From Deltaproteobacteria bacterium (GTDB lineage Bacteria > Bdellovibrionota > Bdellovibrionia > Bdellovibrionales > JAMPXM01): a DNA stretch of 64,000 nucleotides. The position numbers and the translations under genes were made by a program. The stretch is taken from the NCBI GenBank assembly GCA_017302795.1, contig JAFLCB010000011.1, positions 1 to 64,000 on the forward strand, given 5' to 3'. Below, piece by piece: positions 7,574-17,320 of the stretch (position 1 is the first letter of the stretch; the number at the start of each line of letters is the position of its first letter). The notes beneath the pieces were generated by a model. It did not search any database. It was not told where the DNA came from and was given only the letters and a program-made list of their open reading frames with translations.

Positions 7574-7614
7574 GCTGCGGCTTGGCGACCCTCCAGTGGA
7601 GGGCCCGCGCCAAG
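7570..7614 (+). repeat. Third partial repeat with a nested palindrome
   Basis: Starts with the same TGTCGCTGCGGC as copies A and B, then departs into a nested hairpin: CTTGGCG (7581-7587) pairs with CGCCAAG (7608-7614), with CCCTCC/GGAGGG inside. It ends 8 bases before the stop of the next minus-strand gene. Confidence 0.55.
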
Positions 7615-7622
7615 GGGCGTTT

Positions 7623-8801
7623 CTAAAGCGTTACCTCGTGGACCTGTGTTTTCGGTCCTTCGTCGGTTTTATACGAGATGGTGACGCGATACTTTCCCTT
7701 TGGAAGATAAATTCCTGTGGGCGTTCCAAACATCGATGAGCCGTAGCCTACGCATGCTTGCGAATAGTGCGTGTAGGTTACCCACTGGCTATCCTGATTT
7801 TGATATTGAACAGTGTAGGTAGCGTCAGCCATGTATTGGGATCCGTCTTCGCGAACGACTTTTACTTTGTTCACCTCGAGGCGCTCGATATTTTCAACCA
7901 ATGTCGTTCCCGGCTGAATGTCGACGATCTTCTGTATATTCCCGAAGTTTATTCTTAACGGCTGGGTAGTTCCATAGGCGTTCCGATAGTAGCGAACTTG
8001 GTGAATGTCGGCAGGAACGTTAAACGGGATATCGTAGGTAGGGCGAACTTCTCCAGCCGGCAACCCCGATATGCTCATCGCCGCCCAGACGGACGGCTTA
8101 GTATTAGCGCAGCCGCTTAGGTATTCTGCGTCGGGAAAGCTAACAGCTTTTGTCATAACTAAATGAAGGTGGGAGCGTTTTTGTACTGCATCAGCAGTGA
8201 GCGGTAGAACTGGTGCATCGCCCCACGCAAGAGAGACCTGCGTTGGCTTTGCAACATCTGCCGGCGGCCATTGTCGAATACTGAAATTGCCAGCAACAAC
8301 GGGAATCCCCGCTTTATGCTGCATTTCGAACGGTAGGCTAAGATAGCCTGTATAAAATGGTTTTGCATCGCCGGCTTTTGTGACCTCAAAACGTGGGATT
8401 GGCCCAATTTCAACCCCAAAGTCGTCTTTTTTCCATTCAACTAGCATTTGGGGAAGGGCAAATTCATAGGTTTTGCCGGCCACCAAATCTACTTCGGTGG
8501 CGATACGATACGATGTGCCCGTACTAAATTGGACATCGAGTGTCGTATTTGGTGATGGCAGAATACGTTGTGGTTGTCCGAGTTTGAAAGCCATTGGTGA
8601 GGCCAATCGGCTTGAACTCAATTGAACGGACGGAACGCGGCCACGAGCAAAGAGCTGCGGTCGTGCAGTAGTGACCGTCACAACTGCTAGTTTCTCATTG
8701 TTAACGGGATCGATCGTTGCGGCGTGAGTTACTGAAAAAATTGAAAATAAGCCAGCTCCTGCCAGTCCTAGTTTCAAAGCTGAAGAACAGAGTGTTTGCA
8801 T
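7623..8801 (-). CDS. Exported protein of unknown function
   Basis: 392 aa. The ATG at 8801 has GGAGG 8 bases upstream and begins a signal peptide (MQTLCSSALKLGLAGAGLFS, then THA). The frame is open 17 codons further up but lacks a ribosome site there. The mature protein is beta-rich with repeated phrases such as YEFALPQMLVEW and GKYRVTISYKTDEGP, suggesting Ig- or carbohydrate-binding-like sandwiches; two Cys near SGCAN and QACVGYG could form a disulfide. No family recognised. It is a single gene ended by the terminator at 7381-7410. Confidence 0.65.
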   Translation of the reverse strand: MQTLCSSALKLGLAGAGLFSIFSVTHAATIDPVNNEKLAVVTVTTARPQLFARGRVPSVQLSSSRLASPMAFKLGQPQRILPSPNTTLDVQFSTGTSYRIATEVDLVAGKTYEFALPQMLVEWKKDDFGVEIGPIPRFEVTKAGDAKPFYTGYLSLPFEMQHKAGIPVVAGNFSIRQWPPADVAKPTQVSLAWGDAPVLPLTADAVQKRSHLHLVMTKAVSFPDAEYLSGCANTKPSVWAAMSISGLPAGEVRPTYDIPFNVPADIHQVRYYRNAYGTTQPLRINFGNIQKIVDIQPGTTLVENIERLEVNKVKVVREDGSQYMADATYTVQYQNQDSQWVTYTHYSQACVGYGSSMFGTPTGIYLPKGKYRVTISYKTDEGPKTQVHEVTL

Positions 8802-8997
8802 GTTGAATCCTCCATTGGTTTTCATAAACCTAATGGCGGAATTCAGTCGCATTCAACCGTGATTTTCAGAATGTGCGTGATGTCATAAAGATGTTCGTGG
8901 CGACCAAGTTTGACACAGGCGCTGCCGAACACATGAAGACTATTCCAGTACATAATTCGCTTGCTTAAGCTTCTAATTTCCAAGAGGGACAAGATTG

Positions 8998-9843
8998 ATG
9001 GGGTCATTTTTGTCCGCCCAGAATAAGAAAACTAATATGGTAAGCTACCGATTTCTTCTGCAGCGATTCTTTTTGCCGGTGTTCACAACATTTCCTATTT
9101 TTATTGGGGGAGATTTCGCGATTGCGTCTAACCGGAATCAGGAATTTTCGAGAGAAAATTTTGCAGTCGCAGTTGGGGCAGAGTATGTCTCTCAAGTCGA
9201 TCGACGCGGGGTCATCACCTATGGCTCTTACCAAGCCTTTCCGATTTTTTCTGTCGACTTATTTCATCCTGATTTACAGCTTGTCGGATCGACGCTTAAT
9301 TGGAAATCGCAAATCGGTGATTCCATGCTTTTTCGTCTTCGACTGAATGCTGATGCTCCCAACGACACTCCTCTTTATGTGACGGGCGAAAAGTTAGATG
9401 ACCGGGTTCGTCGACCGTCGGCAAGTGAAGCTGAGGTCTTTCTCGAGCTCAATCCAACCAGCTGGTTGGAGGCGACCTTTAATTATGGAATTGGGTTTGG
9501 TGGTTACCAGGGGTCTTTTGGGGAGCTTTCCTTACGACTAAAGATAGGACAATTTCTGGAAAGGCCCCGAGGGCATCTTTTGGAACCTGCGCTCTTCGCT
9601 ACTTTGGGTGGCGGTTCAACGACCCATAATGAGTTCTATTACGGCGCAGCGGCCACCGCTGGACTTTCGTTCTCAACAGTCGGGATTTCATTCGTATCGC
9701 CAGGGATTGTTGATCACTTCTATCCTTGGTTAAAGATCTACCGGTCCGCTCTGGTTGGCGACAATCGCATTGCTTCCTACATAAGACCGGAAGAACGTGA
9801 ACACTGGTCATTTTTGTTATTAGCGGCAAAGAGGGTTTGGTAG
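8998..9843 (+). CDS. MipA/OmpV-like outer-membrane protein
   Basis: 281 aa. A leader (LLQRFFLPVFTTFPIFIG) precedes a barrel-like chain. The phrases FAVAVGAEYVSQVDRRG, AFPIFSVDLFH, WKSQIGDSMLFRLRL and LEATFNYGIGFGGYQG resemble the MipA/OmpV family, whose members scaffold murein hydrolase complexes or form pores. It ends in W, as barrels often end in an aromatic residue. AGAGGGA lies about 8 bases before ATG 8998; the TTG just before it is a less likely start. The 196-base gap to the divergent gene at 8801 should hold both promoters. Confidence 0.65.
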   Translation: MGSFLSAQNKKTNMVSYRFLLQRFFLPVFTTFPIFIGGDFAIASNRNQEFSRENFAVAVGAEYVSQVDRRGVITYGSYQAFPIFSVDLFHPDLQLVGSTLNWKSQIGDSMLFRLRLNADAPNDTPLYVTGEKLDDRVRRPSASEAEVFLELNPTSWLEATFNYGIGFGGYQGSFGELSLRLKIGQFLERPRGHLLEPALFATLGGGSTTHNEFYYGAAATAGLSFSTVGISFVSPGIVDHFYPWLKIYRSALVGDNRIASYIRPEEREHWSFLLLAAKRVW

Positions 9844-10016
9844 CCGAAATTCGATCGTTAGGCGCAATGCGACGAAAAGTTCTGAGATTTGAAAAGCCTA
9901 CTTGTGGAATTGGCTAAACCAACCTGAAATTTTGTCGATCTAGGTGCAGACCTCTGTTGGACATTGAAAGAGTGAGCTAAGACCGTAGTTCACGTTCACC
10001 GACAGGAGTCCGACTC

Positions 10017-10469
10017 ATGAAAATCAGATTACAGGTACTGGCCCTTCCATTGCTCGTTTTAGTGGTCTCTTCGGTCGGCAATGCCTACCCGCAATCGCGA
10101 CTAGAAAGTTTGGCTAGCGACTTTTGTAAGAACATGAAAATCGACTATCGCAAAGACGTCGCGAATTGCGAGGCGCAATCATCGGCAAAAGTATTGCGAG
10201 CTAAAACCGGTGCACAGCTAACGCCGGAAGAAATCCGAGGTCTTGGTTTTGATCTCAGCAGTGCCATTGATCTCGGTTTGGTCCCTGATCCAGATTCAGA
10301 CACAGCCTATTTCTTTGTTCGTTGGTTGCTGAACTCAAAACGCGAACGCGTGGGCGTGTTGACGATTGAAGGCTGGTACAACACGGAAATGGAATCTGCG
10401 GCCCGATTTGATGTTCGGTATAACCTTTTGGGCGAAGCCGTAAGAGTGACCGAAAGGCCGATGAACTAG
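10017..10469 (+). CDS. Small exported protein of unknown function
   Basis: 150 aa. AGGAG lies 8 bases before the ATG. Signal peptide MKIRLQVLALPLLVLVVSSV, then GNAYP. Two Cys (DFCKNM, ANCEAQ) could pair. The mature part has a short helical half followed by a strand-rich half (FVRWLLNSKRERVGVLTIEGW). No homologue recognised. It is flanked by gene-free stretches of 173 and 216 bases, so it is probably transcribed alone. Confidence 0.65.
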   Translation: MKIRLQVLALPLLVLVVSSVGNAYPQSRLESLASDFCKNMKIDYRKDVANCEAQSSAKVLRAKTGAQLTPEEIRGLGFDLSSAIDLGLVPDPDSDTAYFFVRWLLNSKRERVGVLTIEGWYNTEMESAARFDVRYNLLGEAVRVTERPMN

Positions 10470-10652
10470 ATCGTCTCGTTTCGCTCCCGCGCTTGACGAC
10501 CAGAGTTTTTAAATCCCAACTTTTGGTATTGATTCGTACTTTATACCTTCCGCATACGTCGTAAAGTCTCCCGCCTCTATTGAGGACTGCTCACTTGTAG
10601 GGGTTTCGATGATCACGGCGGTGTAGATGGTGGTAGTTCGAACACTCAATAA

Positions 10653-10671
10653 GGCCGAGAGCTACTCGGCC
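10653..10671 (-). terminator. Probable terminator of the barrel gene
   Basis: GGCCGAG, loop AGCTA, CTCGGCC, followed on the minus strand by TTATT. It lies 15 bases past the stop of the gene at 10686. The T tract is short, so efficiency is uncertain. Confidence 0.5.
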
Positions 10672-10685
10672 ACGATCGTATTAGC

Positions 10686-12113
10686 TTAGTAAGCATACAG
10701 CAGTTTTAAGCCTAGCGTGTAGAACCACTTGTCGTTTGCTTCGTCGTTCGTGTGGCGGTCGATCGCTTCACCTGAGGCAACAACCTTAAGTTTACCCTTC
10801 CATAGTTTTTTGTCATATAAAACAGCCTGCAAGCCGAGCACGACATCACGATAGCTAATAGTACCTTCATTGCGCGCGGTCAGCTCTGGGCGATACGAAT
10901 CGATATTCTTCTCGACGCCAGCAAAGATCGTGACGGCCTCTGTGACACGGTAAGCGACAAAACCCGAAGCGCCACGGCGCAAGTTTTTTCGATCACCGCG
11001 ATAGTAGTCGAGGTAGACATTCATGTCGGGATGAATGCGCAACGTTGCGCCCGTTTGATACACATGATGCCCCTTGTGGCCGATGGTCCCAGCATAATCG
11101 ATGACTGTTGCGTATACGTTGCCGCGGTTGTGCTGCAAGAGCACTCGAACGGCTTTTGAGTCGATTTTAAAAATTTCTGCCTGACGATCAAAAGTTTCGC
11201 TATCAAGAGTTGCTCTGGCTGCGATGTTGCCCTCGCCAGAAATCCATGGGTATCTTTCGTGCAAAAGATAAGCGTCCACTCGTACCGCCAATGCGGGTCC
11301 AAGTTTGCGAATGTAGCTGAGCTGCATTGCGCCCGTCGCCGCTGAATCGCCACCCCGCTGGGTAACGCTATTGCTTGCGCGTAAATCTTCGAGCTCCGTG
11401 GTGTTGGTCATCGGATTGCGTGGCGATCCAAGATCGGGGGTATACTTGCCGAACTTGAAGAAAACCACAGACGAGCCATTTTGAATTACTTTGCCAAATG
11501 TTAGCGCAATTTCCTGAAAGGAGGTCTCGGCACGAATTTGCCGAATACGACTGTGGTTCTGAATCTTCTTTTCCTCAAGAACTTTGTTGAGCGACTCATC
11601 AACACCAGTCATCGCATTGATCACCATCTTGTTACGCATTAGATCTTGCTGGGCTGGACTGAGAAGACCAAAATTAAAGTTCTGTTTCAACGCTGAATCG
11701 ACTTGTTTCGTAACCATCACGAGTGCCGCTTCACGTTTGGCTGCGATGATTTCTGCCAAATGCTCATCTAGCTGTTCTTCTGTTGAGTCCGCTAAGAGAT
11801 AGGGCACGGCCGAAAACTTGAACGAAAAACTAAAGAAGTATTCTGAACGCGAGAAGCTCTCTTTGCCGAGCTGGGCATCAACAACATCACTTGGTTTAAT
11901 GTTGCCCCAATCGATGCCGATGTGGCTCTGCGTAAGATCGACATCCCGACCAATCGTTTTCGACGGACTCGAGTACACGTGGACGCTCAGATAACTTTCG
12001 GGATTGGCCTCTGGTGCAGCCTCTGTTGCCGCAGCAAACGTCAAGGGAGCTAAAAGGTTAAGCGCCATGTAGGCTGCTGCGAGATAAGTCCTGGTTTTTG
12101 GCTGAGTTCGCAT
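10686..12113 (-). CDS. Large outer-membrane beta-barrel protein
   Basis: 475 aa from ATG 12113 (GGAG 7 bases upstream). Signal peptide (TYLAAAYMALNLLAPLTFA, then AAT). A helical segment near residues 120-170 (QLDEHLAEIIAAKREAALVM) is followed by many amphipathic strands (SVVFFKFGKYTPD, AVRVDAYLLHERY, MNVYLDYYRGDRKNL), ending LGLKLLYAY with a terminal aromatic residue. Probably a porin-like barrel; no specific family recognised. Confidence 0.7.
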   Translation of the reverse strand: MRTQPKTRTYLAAAYMALNLLAPLTFAAATEAAPEANPESYLSVHVYSSPSKTIGRDVDLTQSHIGIDWGNIKPSDVVDAQLGKESFSRSEYFFSFSFKFSAVPYLLADSTEEQLDEHLAEIIAAKREAALVMVTKQVDSALKQNFNFGLLSPAQQDLMRNKMVINAMTGVDESLNKVLEEKKIQNHSRIRQIRAETSFQEIALTFGKVIQNGSSVVFFKFGKYTPDLGSPRNPMTNTTELEDLRASNSVTQRGGDSAATGAMQLSYIRKLGPALAVRVDAYLLHERYPWISGEGNIAARATLDSETFDRQAEIFKIDSKAVRVLLQHNRGNVYATVIDYAGTIGHKGHHVYQTGATLRIHPDMNVYLDYYRGDRKNLRRGASGFVAYRVTEAVTIFAGVEKNIDSYRPELTARNEGTISYRDVVLGLQAVLYDKKLWKGKLKVVASGEAIDRHTNDEANDKWFYTLGLKLLYAY

Positions 12114-12351
12114 AAAGTACTCCAAAAGTTGCAACAATGCATAGGTGATTGATGCCGTCAATTACACACATTCAAGGCTAACGCCTGATCAAGGCCGGGA
12201 AACGAGCAGCTTCTGTGCCAGGATTGCTTCCGCAGCGACCCTAACAAAAGAAGCGCAACACCGTAGATCTGAGCAGGAATCTGGAACTCGGGAGGAATCT
12301 TAGTATGAAAAAAAAACGGTTCGTGACAATTGTCGGCCTGAGTAGAGCTAG

Positions 12352-12790
12352 TCAGATTTTTGTATCATCTTTTGGCTGGTCACTTAAGAACACTGTAAAC
12401 TCTCGTGGCCCCAGACTTCGTGGAATAAAAATCCACGGAATTCTCGTCCCACTTTTGACCGCCATATTCGTTTTTTTGTAAGTGGTGCCAATTCCCCAGT
12501 AGGACCCATTTGCGCCTTTATGGCGGTGGTTTAGTACGGGCGTGCCGTTTTCCAGCAAACGAACGAGAAAGCCATTTTCTTCCTAAATTTGTGATTGCTG
12601 TATTTGCACGAATCCAGATTTCAAAAGAACATTCCGATTTTGCGACGATATTAAATCCACAGACGCTCTTAGTGCCAATTGCGAAAATGCGGTTGCACAA
12701 GGGTTGGAGCGTGCGAAAGCGGGCACGAAGACTACGGTCAAAATAGAAATCAATTAGAGTGGCGCCATTAGAGTCATATCGGAGTTTCAT
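12352..12790 (-). pseudogene. Frameshifted small gene of unknown function
   Basis: Reading from ATG 12790 gives MKLRYDSNGATLIDFYF...; it stays sensible to about ANTAITNL, then turns into Arg/Pro-rich text. From the same point another frame reads EENGFLVRLLENGTPVLNHR... to a stop at 12352, with strongly protein-like text. Removing one G in the stretch 12581-12590 (minus strand AAATTTAGGA) joins both into one 145-residue protein. So there is a one-base insertion: a decaying gene or a sequencing error. No family recognised. Confidence 0.5.
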
Positions 12791-12834
12791 TGCGACGTCC
12801 AGAGGCCGAAGCGACACAAGCAACCAAAATAAAA

Positions 12835-12860
12835 ACCTCCCAAGGGGAGGTCTTTTTATT
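12835..12860 (-). terminator. Terminator of tRNA-Arg
   Basis: Minus strand: ACCTCCC, short loop, GGGAGGT and then TTTTTATTTT. The hairpin spans 12835-12851. It is also T-rich on the plus strand (12852-12861), so it can work in both directions. Confidence 0.7.
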
Positions 12861-12861
12861 T

Positions 12862-12937
<76 letters not shown>

Positions 12938-13028
12938 TTAATAGGCCTGATGGCATAAGAAGTAACTGGGAATTCGCCTGCAGGCAAGGACCAGCCAAGG
13001 ACCAGGCAAAAACCAAACACGGTGCAGA

Positions 13029-16000
13029 TCAAAGTGCCTTTGCGGCCTCGTAGTCGGCCGGAATCTTATAGCCTGATTCAGCGGCCATTTCGCGCAACGT
13101 GCCGTCGAATTGGTCGACGGGGGAAGTGCCAAGCAGAGGTACAGTCGGAGCCGGGCGGTTAGAATAAAAGCGCCACGACGGGAACACCAAGGGCTTGTCT
13201 TTGCGTAAAGCTTCTAGTCGCTTGGCCTCTTTAATCGTTTTCGTCAAAAGCGCAATTTGCGTATCGACGCGACGACTGTAGAACCCATTCAACATCGACA
13301 TGGTCGTGGTGGGGATTGCCAGCGCGGGTTCGCCTAAAGATCGCATGGCTTTCATATGGCCTGTGAACTCCATAATCGGACCTGCCCGACTTAAACCACG
13401 TTGCTGTCGACTGTCTTCAGAAACCAGATCGCCAAGCCGATCAGCCGATAGCTTCGTGTAAACGAAATCGAAAAGACCAAGCCAGGTTCGACTACCTTTG
13501 TTCCACGCATAATCATCGAGCACCATATCAAGGTAGGGCAGTGTAAAGCGTGAGGTGACGGTCATGACGTAGGCCATTGTTTCATCCAGCTCGAGCGCTT
13601 TGAGCATCTCAAGCTGAGACTTGAGTAGCTCGGGTATTGAAACTTGCTGTATTCCGTCGCTCGTTTCTTGAGGCCCCGCCTTTGCCATAGCCACCAGAGA
13701 TTCAATACGAACCAAAAAGGCGATCAATTTGTTTGAGCGATCAGCCCAGGACAATACGTGATCACGATGATTAAAAATCAACTGCAAGCCGAAGTCGACG
13801 AAAGCTTTTTCTTCTTCCATCCAAGGGATCCTCAGGTCTTTTTCGCGAAGCGACTGGTTAAAGTCCTGCAAATCATCCGGAATAATAATCGAATTGCGAT
13901 CCCTCATTGGACCAAACTTGCGATCATTCGACTGATAACCTTCTTGAAGAATGTCAGCGACACGAAGTAGCGCCTGAACGCGCGAAAACCGATACCCGTC
14001 TGCGTTATAACCAAGGGAACGCTCGTGGGAAGCGAGACCTTTTATTGAATACTTTTTGCTGAAGCCGAATTCTGGCGCAACAGTTTTGTCGGCGCTGTTA
14101 GTAGCACGACGTTTTGTTATCTGCCGATGGACCTCTTGAAAGTGTGCCATTAGGCCGCGGATCGCGTGGCCTTGGGCCTCGATTTCACCCCTAAGGAGCG
14201 CTTCGCCGCAGGCTGACGTGTTCTTGTGGATTCGGAAGATTCTAGAATAGGTATCTTTCCTCATGTCTTTAAGAGGCTGGATTTGAGAGTCGATGGCCTG
14301 AAGCTCTTGAGCGCCATTCTCAACTGTGTGACGTTCAAAATGAACGCGAGTGAGGTCTCGAAACATTTCGAGCATTTCAATTTTTGGGGTCAGCTCGAGG
14401 CGGATCGTTTCCATGTTGTCGTCTAGTCGAAGACGAGTTAATTCACGTTCAGTTTCATAGAATGTAAATGCATTAAAGAAGGTTTCATCCAAAAACAGAT
14501 TTCCGCCGCCGCCTTGTGGAAATCCCATGAGGGCATAGTTTTCTAGGTTCACGATTGGCATTCGGGTGGTGGCGTAAACTGGGTTGCCCGAAGCTTTACG
14601 TTTCTTTTGTTCTTCGCAAATTTGTTGAAACTCAACGGCTTTGGCCGACGTTTCGAATTGAGCTCGGAACGCACGATTAATTTGGGCGACGTCTTCTCGG
14701 AGCTTGCCTAGCATTTGCTCGTTAAGCATTTTGAACAAGGTGGCCAGATTGATGCCGCCCCCGGTGTGAATTCCCATCTCGATGGCGTAATGATAAACCA
14801 ATGCAATTTCCGATTTCGAAATCGGCTGTTGGTCATTTCCATAGGGAAGCCATGGCGCTAGTTCGCCATTGAAAAACCATTCTAGGATTTTTCCTGCATC
14901 AATTTTAAAAATTCCGGTCCAAGTGTAGACTTTCAAACTGAATTTCAGGCGCGCCAGGTGGTAACACATCACAAGCATGCTAGGGTAGGTCGACAAAAGT
15001 TTAATATTACGATCAAGTCCGGCGAAAAAAAACGTAAGGTCCTTGGCGACTTTGTCGCTTTCTTGGTAACCGCGAAAGTTCTGATCGTGAAAGGTGTTTA
15101 ACAGTTCAAACTTTCCTATTGCTTCAGCCCATTGGACTTGGCCTCGAAGGCTTTCTTTGATGCCTTCTTGAAACACGTCCGCTGTAGAAAATCGTCCTGG
15201 CGAGTTGAAAAAGCTGATCAGAATTTGATTCACATCTTGTGATGTTACGAACAGACGGTTGCGGACATAGCTTAAAAGCTCCTGTTTCATCTGCAATTGT
15301 AAAGCAACTCGCTCCTCGTTTGATTTACCAGATAGAAAGGTTTCCCAAAATATTTTTGCTTCTTCTTTGGTTAGCTTTTGCAGCCATAAACCTTCGAACA
15401 AAAATGTAGAAATTGTTTTCGGAACTTCGGTGCGAAGACCCAAGCTTTCAATGATCTTCGGACGCGCCAGCGTTGTCGGCTGAAGCTTTGTCCTCAGCGC
15501 ACGCGGATCTTTCTCGAAGCCGGCGATCGCCTTATTAAGCGCATCCCCTTCAAATAGGCGTTGGCCGACAAGTTGGAGTATGACTTTTTCCCTAAGGCTA
15601 TTCTCTTGGCTACGTGTACGTTCGAAATTCCAGATATCGAAACTTCTAGCGAGCTCGTCGAGGACCGACTTTTCGACGATCAAGCCTCTGGTTGGGCTAA
15701 CAAAATCTAGCAAGAGCTGATCCACCAACTCCTTGTGTGTTGCAAGACGAAGGCGTTGTGCTGGCGTCATTGGTTCGCCCAGCGACTTTTCATATTCAAC
15801 CGCCGTCAGCAAGTAAGCGAGGGTTAGTTCGCGATTTTCTTTTTCGTTGAGGAACGTATGGGCGAGACGGAGAAGTCGATAGCGTTCGGCGAGCTCTGGA
15901 TTTTCAGATTTTACATACTCCATCAACAAGGGAACCGTTGTCTCATTTTGCTTAAAAAAATGAAGATATCGGCAGCCTGTCAGGTCTTCGCGGCAGCCGC

Positions 16001-16358
16001 CTAGAACGGCTTTTGTAAAGGTCGCAAGAAAGCTCTGACGAATTTCATCCTTGCTGGGAAGGGAAAGTACCATCGACAAAACTTTTTTTGAAAGTGCGTA
16101 AAGTGAGTTGCGATCACTGGTCGATAGTTTTCGAAGATCGGCTTCCATAGCTGAAACCTTCAGTCGGTTTTGCCATTGCGTAAGAAGCGGGCCTTTTTCT
16201 CGATGTACATCGAGATCCGCCGAAACGTTAGGTTGCGGGGAGTCTGAAGTTTCGGTGCGCGCGTTTTCATGTTCGTTCTTGATAGTCGATTGACGATCGC
16301 AGCCAGTCGCTAGGATCAGACTCGATATTGTCAATAAAAGGGCGAGAAGTTTGTTCAT
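13029..16358 (-). CDS. Giant lipoprotein, paralogue of the 17317 gene
   Basis: 1109 aa. Signal MNKLLALLLTISSLILATGC, with the Cys as likely lipidation site. The rest is mainly helical with no transmembrane segment. Residues 450-509 align without gaps to residues 521-580 of the protein at 17317-20871 with 33 of 60 identical (RNIKxLSxYP ... WFFNGxLAP ... GND), and similarity continues in a helical part after it. The start shares one base with the upstream stop (TAATG). It is the last gene of a five-gene operon. No known domain recognised; probably a structural or substrate-binding part of an envelope complex. Confidence 0.7.
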   Translation of the reverse strand: MNKLLALLLTISSLILATGCDRQSTIKNEHENARTETSDSPQPNVSADLDVHREKGPLLTQWQNRLKVSAMEADLRKLSTSDRNSLYALSKKVLSMVLSLPSKDEIRQSFLATFTKAVLGGCREDLTGCRYLHFFKQNETTVPLLMEYVKSENPELAERYRLLRLAHTFLNEKENRELTLAYLLTAVEYEKSLGEPMTPAQRLRLATHKELVDQLLLDFVSPTRGLIVEKSVLDELARSFDIWNFERTRSQENSLREKVILQLVGQRLFEGDALNKAIAGFEKDPRALRTKLQPTTLARPKIIESLGLRTEVPKTISTFLFEGLWLQKLTKEEAKIFWETFLSGKSNEERVALQLQMKQELLSYVRNRLFVTSQDVNQILISFFNSPGRFSTADVFQEGIKESLRGQVQWAEAIGKFELLNTFHDQNFRGYQESDKVAKDLTFFFAGLDRNIKLLSTYPSMLVMCYHLARLKFSLKVYTWTGIFKIDAGKILEWFFNGELAPWLPYGNDQQPISKSEIALVYHYAIEMGIHTGGGINLATLFKMLNEQMLGKLREDVAQINRAFRAQFETSAKAVEFQQICEEQKKRKASGNPVYATTRMPIVNLENYALMGFPQGGGGNLFLDETFFNAFTFYETERELTRLRLDDNMETIRLELTPKIEMLEMFRDLTRVHFERHTVENGAQELQAIDSQIQPLKDMRKDTYSRIFRIHKNTSACGEALLRGEIEAQGHAIRGLMAHFQEVHRQITKRRATNSADKTVAPEFGFSKKYSIKGLASHERSLGYNADGYRFSRVQALLRVADILQEGYQSNDRKFGPMRDRNSIIIPDDLQDFNQSLREKDLRIPWMEEEKAFVDFGLQLIFNHRDHVLSWADRSNKLIAFLVRIESLVAMAKAGPQETSDGIQQVSIPELLKSQLEMLKALELDETMAYVMTVTSRFTLPYLDMVLDDYAWNKGSRTWLGLFDFVYTKLSADRLGDLVSEDSRQQRGLSRAGPIMEFTGHMKAMRSLGEPALAIPTTTMSMLNGFYSRRVDTQIALLTKTIKEAKRLEALRKDKPLVFPSWRFYSNRPAPTVPLLGTSPVDQFDGTLREMAAESGYKIPADYEAAKAL

Positions 16359-17320
16359 TAAAACCTCGCCGACAGGCCAAGCGATAAGATTCGTCGATAC
16401 TCATCGACAAACCACATCGAAGTTTCGCGATCTTCCGCCCGAGAACCATTTGAATGGCTTAACGTCACAGAGAATTTTCCATCGGTCCAACTTAGACTTT
16501 GAACGTTCGAAAGTGCCGATGTGTTTGTTCCGTCAAAGTGCCGAATGATTCGCGCAGTGCCGCCGGCTCGAAACCGAAATCCAGATCCGAAACGAATTGT
16601 TCCGAACGCCGAATAGCCGACTGATCCGTCGGAGTTAACTTCTCTAGACACAGGACTGTATTCATACTGATTTACTATGTAGTCAGCAGAGACGGTCTGC
16701 ATAATTCCGTACCGCCCACCTTGGAACAGTAACGCCCAAGTAAGAGAGGCGTAGGGAACAGCCGATATTCCTTCATACTGGGAGGCGAGGGAAGTCGGCA
16801 GAGAGAGTCCACCGGTTGTCTCCACAGAACTTTTTCCGCCCCAAATCGAATTGAGTTTGAATCCCCGAGAGACAGAAAGGTCTAGGTCCGAAACTTCTGC
16901 AGGGCCATTTCCGCCAGTGGCGTCGATTTCGTTCGCAACGGTCGTCATCTGACCGCCAATCATTGCGCCGAAGGTTGCAAGCTCATCAGCGAACTCGTCG
17001 TCGAATCCTTTGATCACGGGGCGATCTAAAAGTGTCACGGTCATGGCGGCAGAGAAGCGATGAGTTGCTGACTTTGGCTCTCGCGCCTGCGCAAGATCCT
17101 GTCGCACGCTGTAGCTCAGAAGGGAACTGATATCCAGTCGAGTGCGCTCTGCGGAACGCACGTTGACAGTGGTCATCGCCGACTTCTGTTTTTTGCCTTC
17201 TTCATCCAAAGGATTGCCGGTAAGAGAATTCCTCGACGAACGCGCTTGTGCCTGCATGACGCAAGTCATGCTAAGTAAGGCTGCCATTCCTAGGAAGGTG
17301 AGCGGCCGGCAAACAATCAT
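16358..17320 (-). CDS. Outer-membrane beta-barrel between two giant lipoproteins
   Basis: 320 aa. Signal peptide (RPLTFLGMAALLSMTCVM, then QAQA). The mature chain is made of alternating strands (ISSLLSYSVRQDL, FSAAMTVTLLDRPV, FRFRAGGTARIIRHFDG, FSVTLSHSNGSRA) and ends SLGLSARF; a C-terminal Phe is typical of barrel assembly. It overlaps the upstream gene by 4 bases (ATGA) and the downstream gene by 1. It may be the membrane pore or anchor to which the flanking giant lipoproteins attach; that is inference from gene order. Confidence 0.7.
   Translation of the reverse strand: MIVCRPLTFLGMAALLSMTCVMQAQARSSRNSLTGNPLDEEGKKQKSAMTTVNVRSAERTRLDISSLLSYSVRQDLAQAREPKSATHRFSAAMTVTLLDRPVIKGFDDEFADELATFGAMIGGQMTTVANEIDATGGNGPAEVSDLDLSVSRGFKLNSIWGGKSSVETTGGLSLPTSLASQYEGISAVPYASLTWALLFQGGRYGIMQTVSADYIVNQYEYSPVSREVNSDGSVGYSAFGTIRFGSGFRFRAGGTARIIRHFDGTNTSALSNVQSLSWTDGKFSVTLSHSNGSRAEDRETSMWFVDEYRRILSLGLSARF

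Noticed and set aside
12802-12816. 15 bases identical (inverted) to the left end of the double-hairpin repeat at 30684
   Set aside because: The second hairpin is missing, and 15 bases alone could be chance or a remnant; not listed as a copy.
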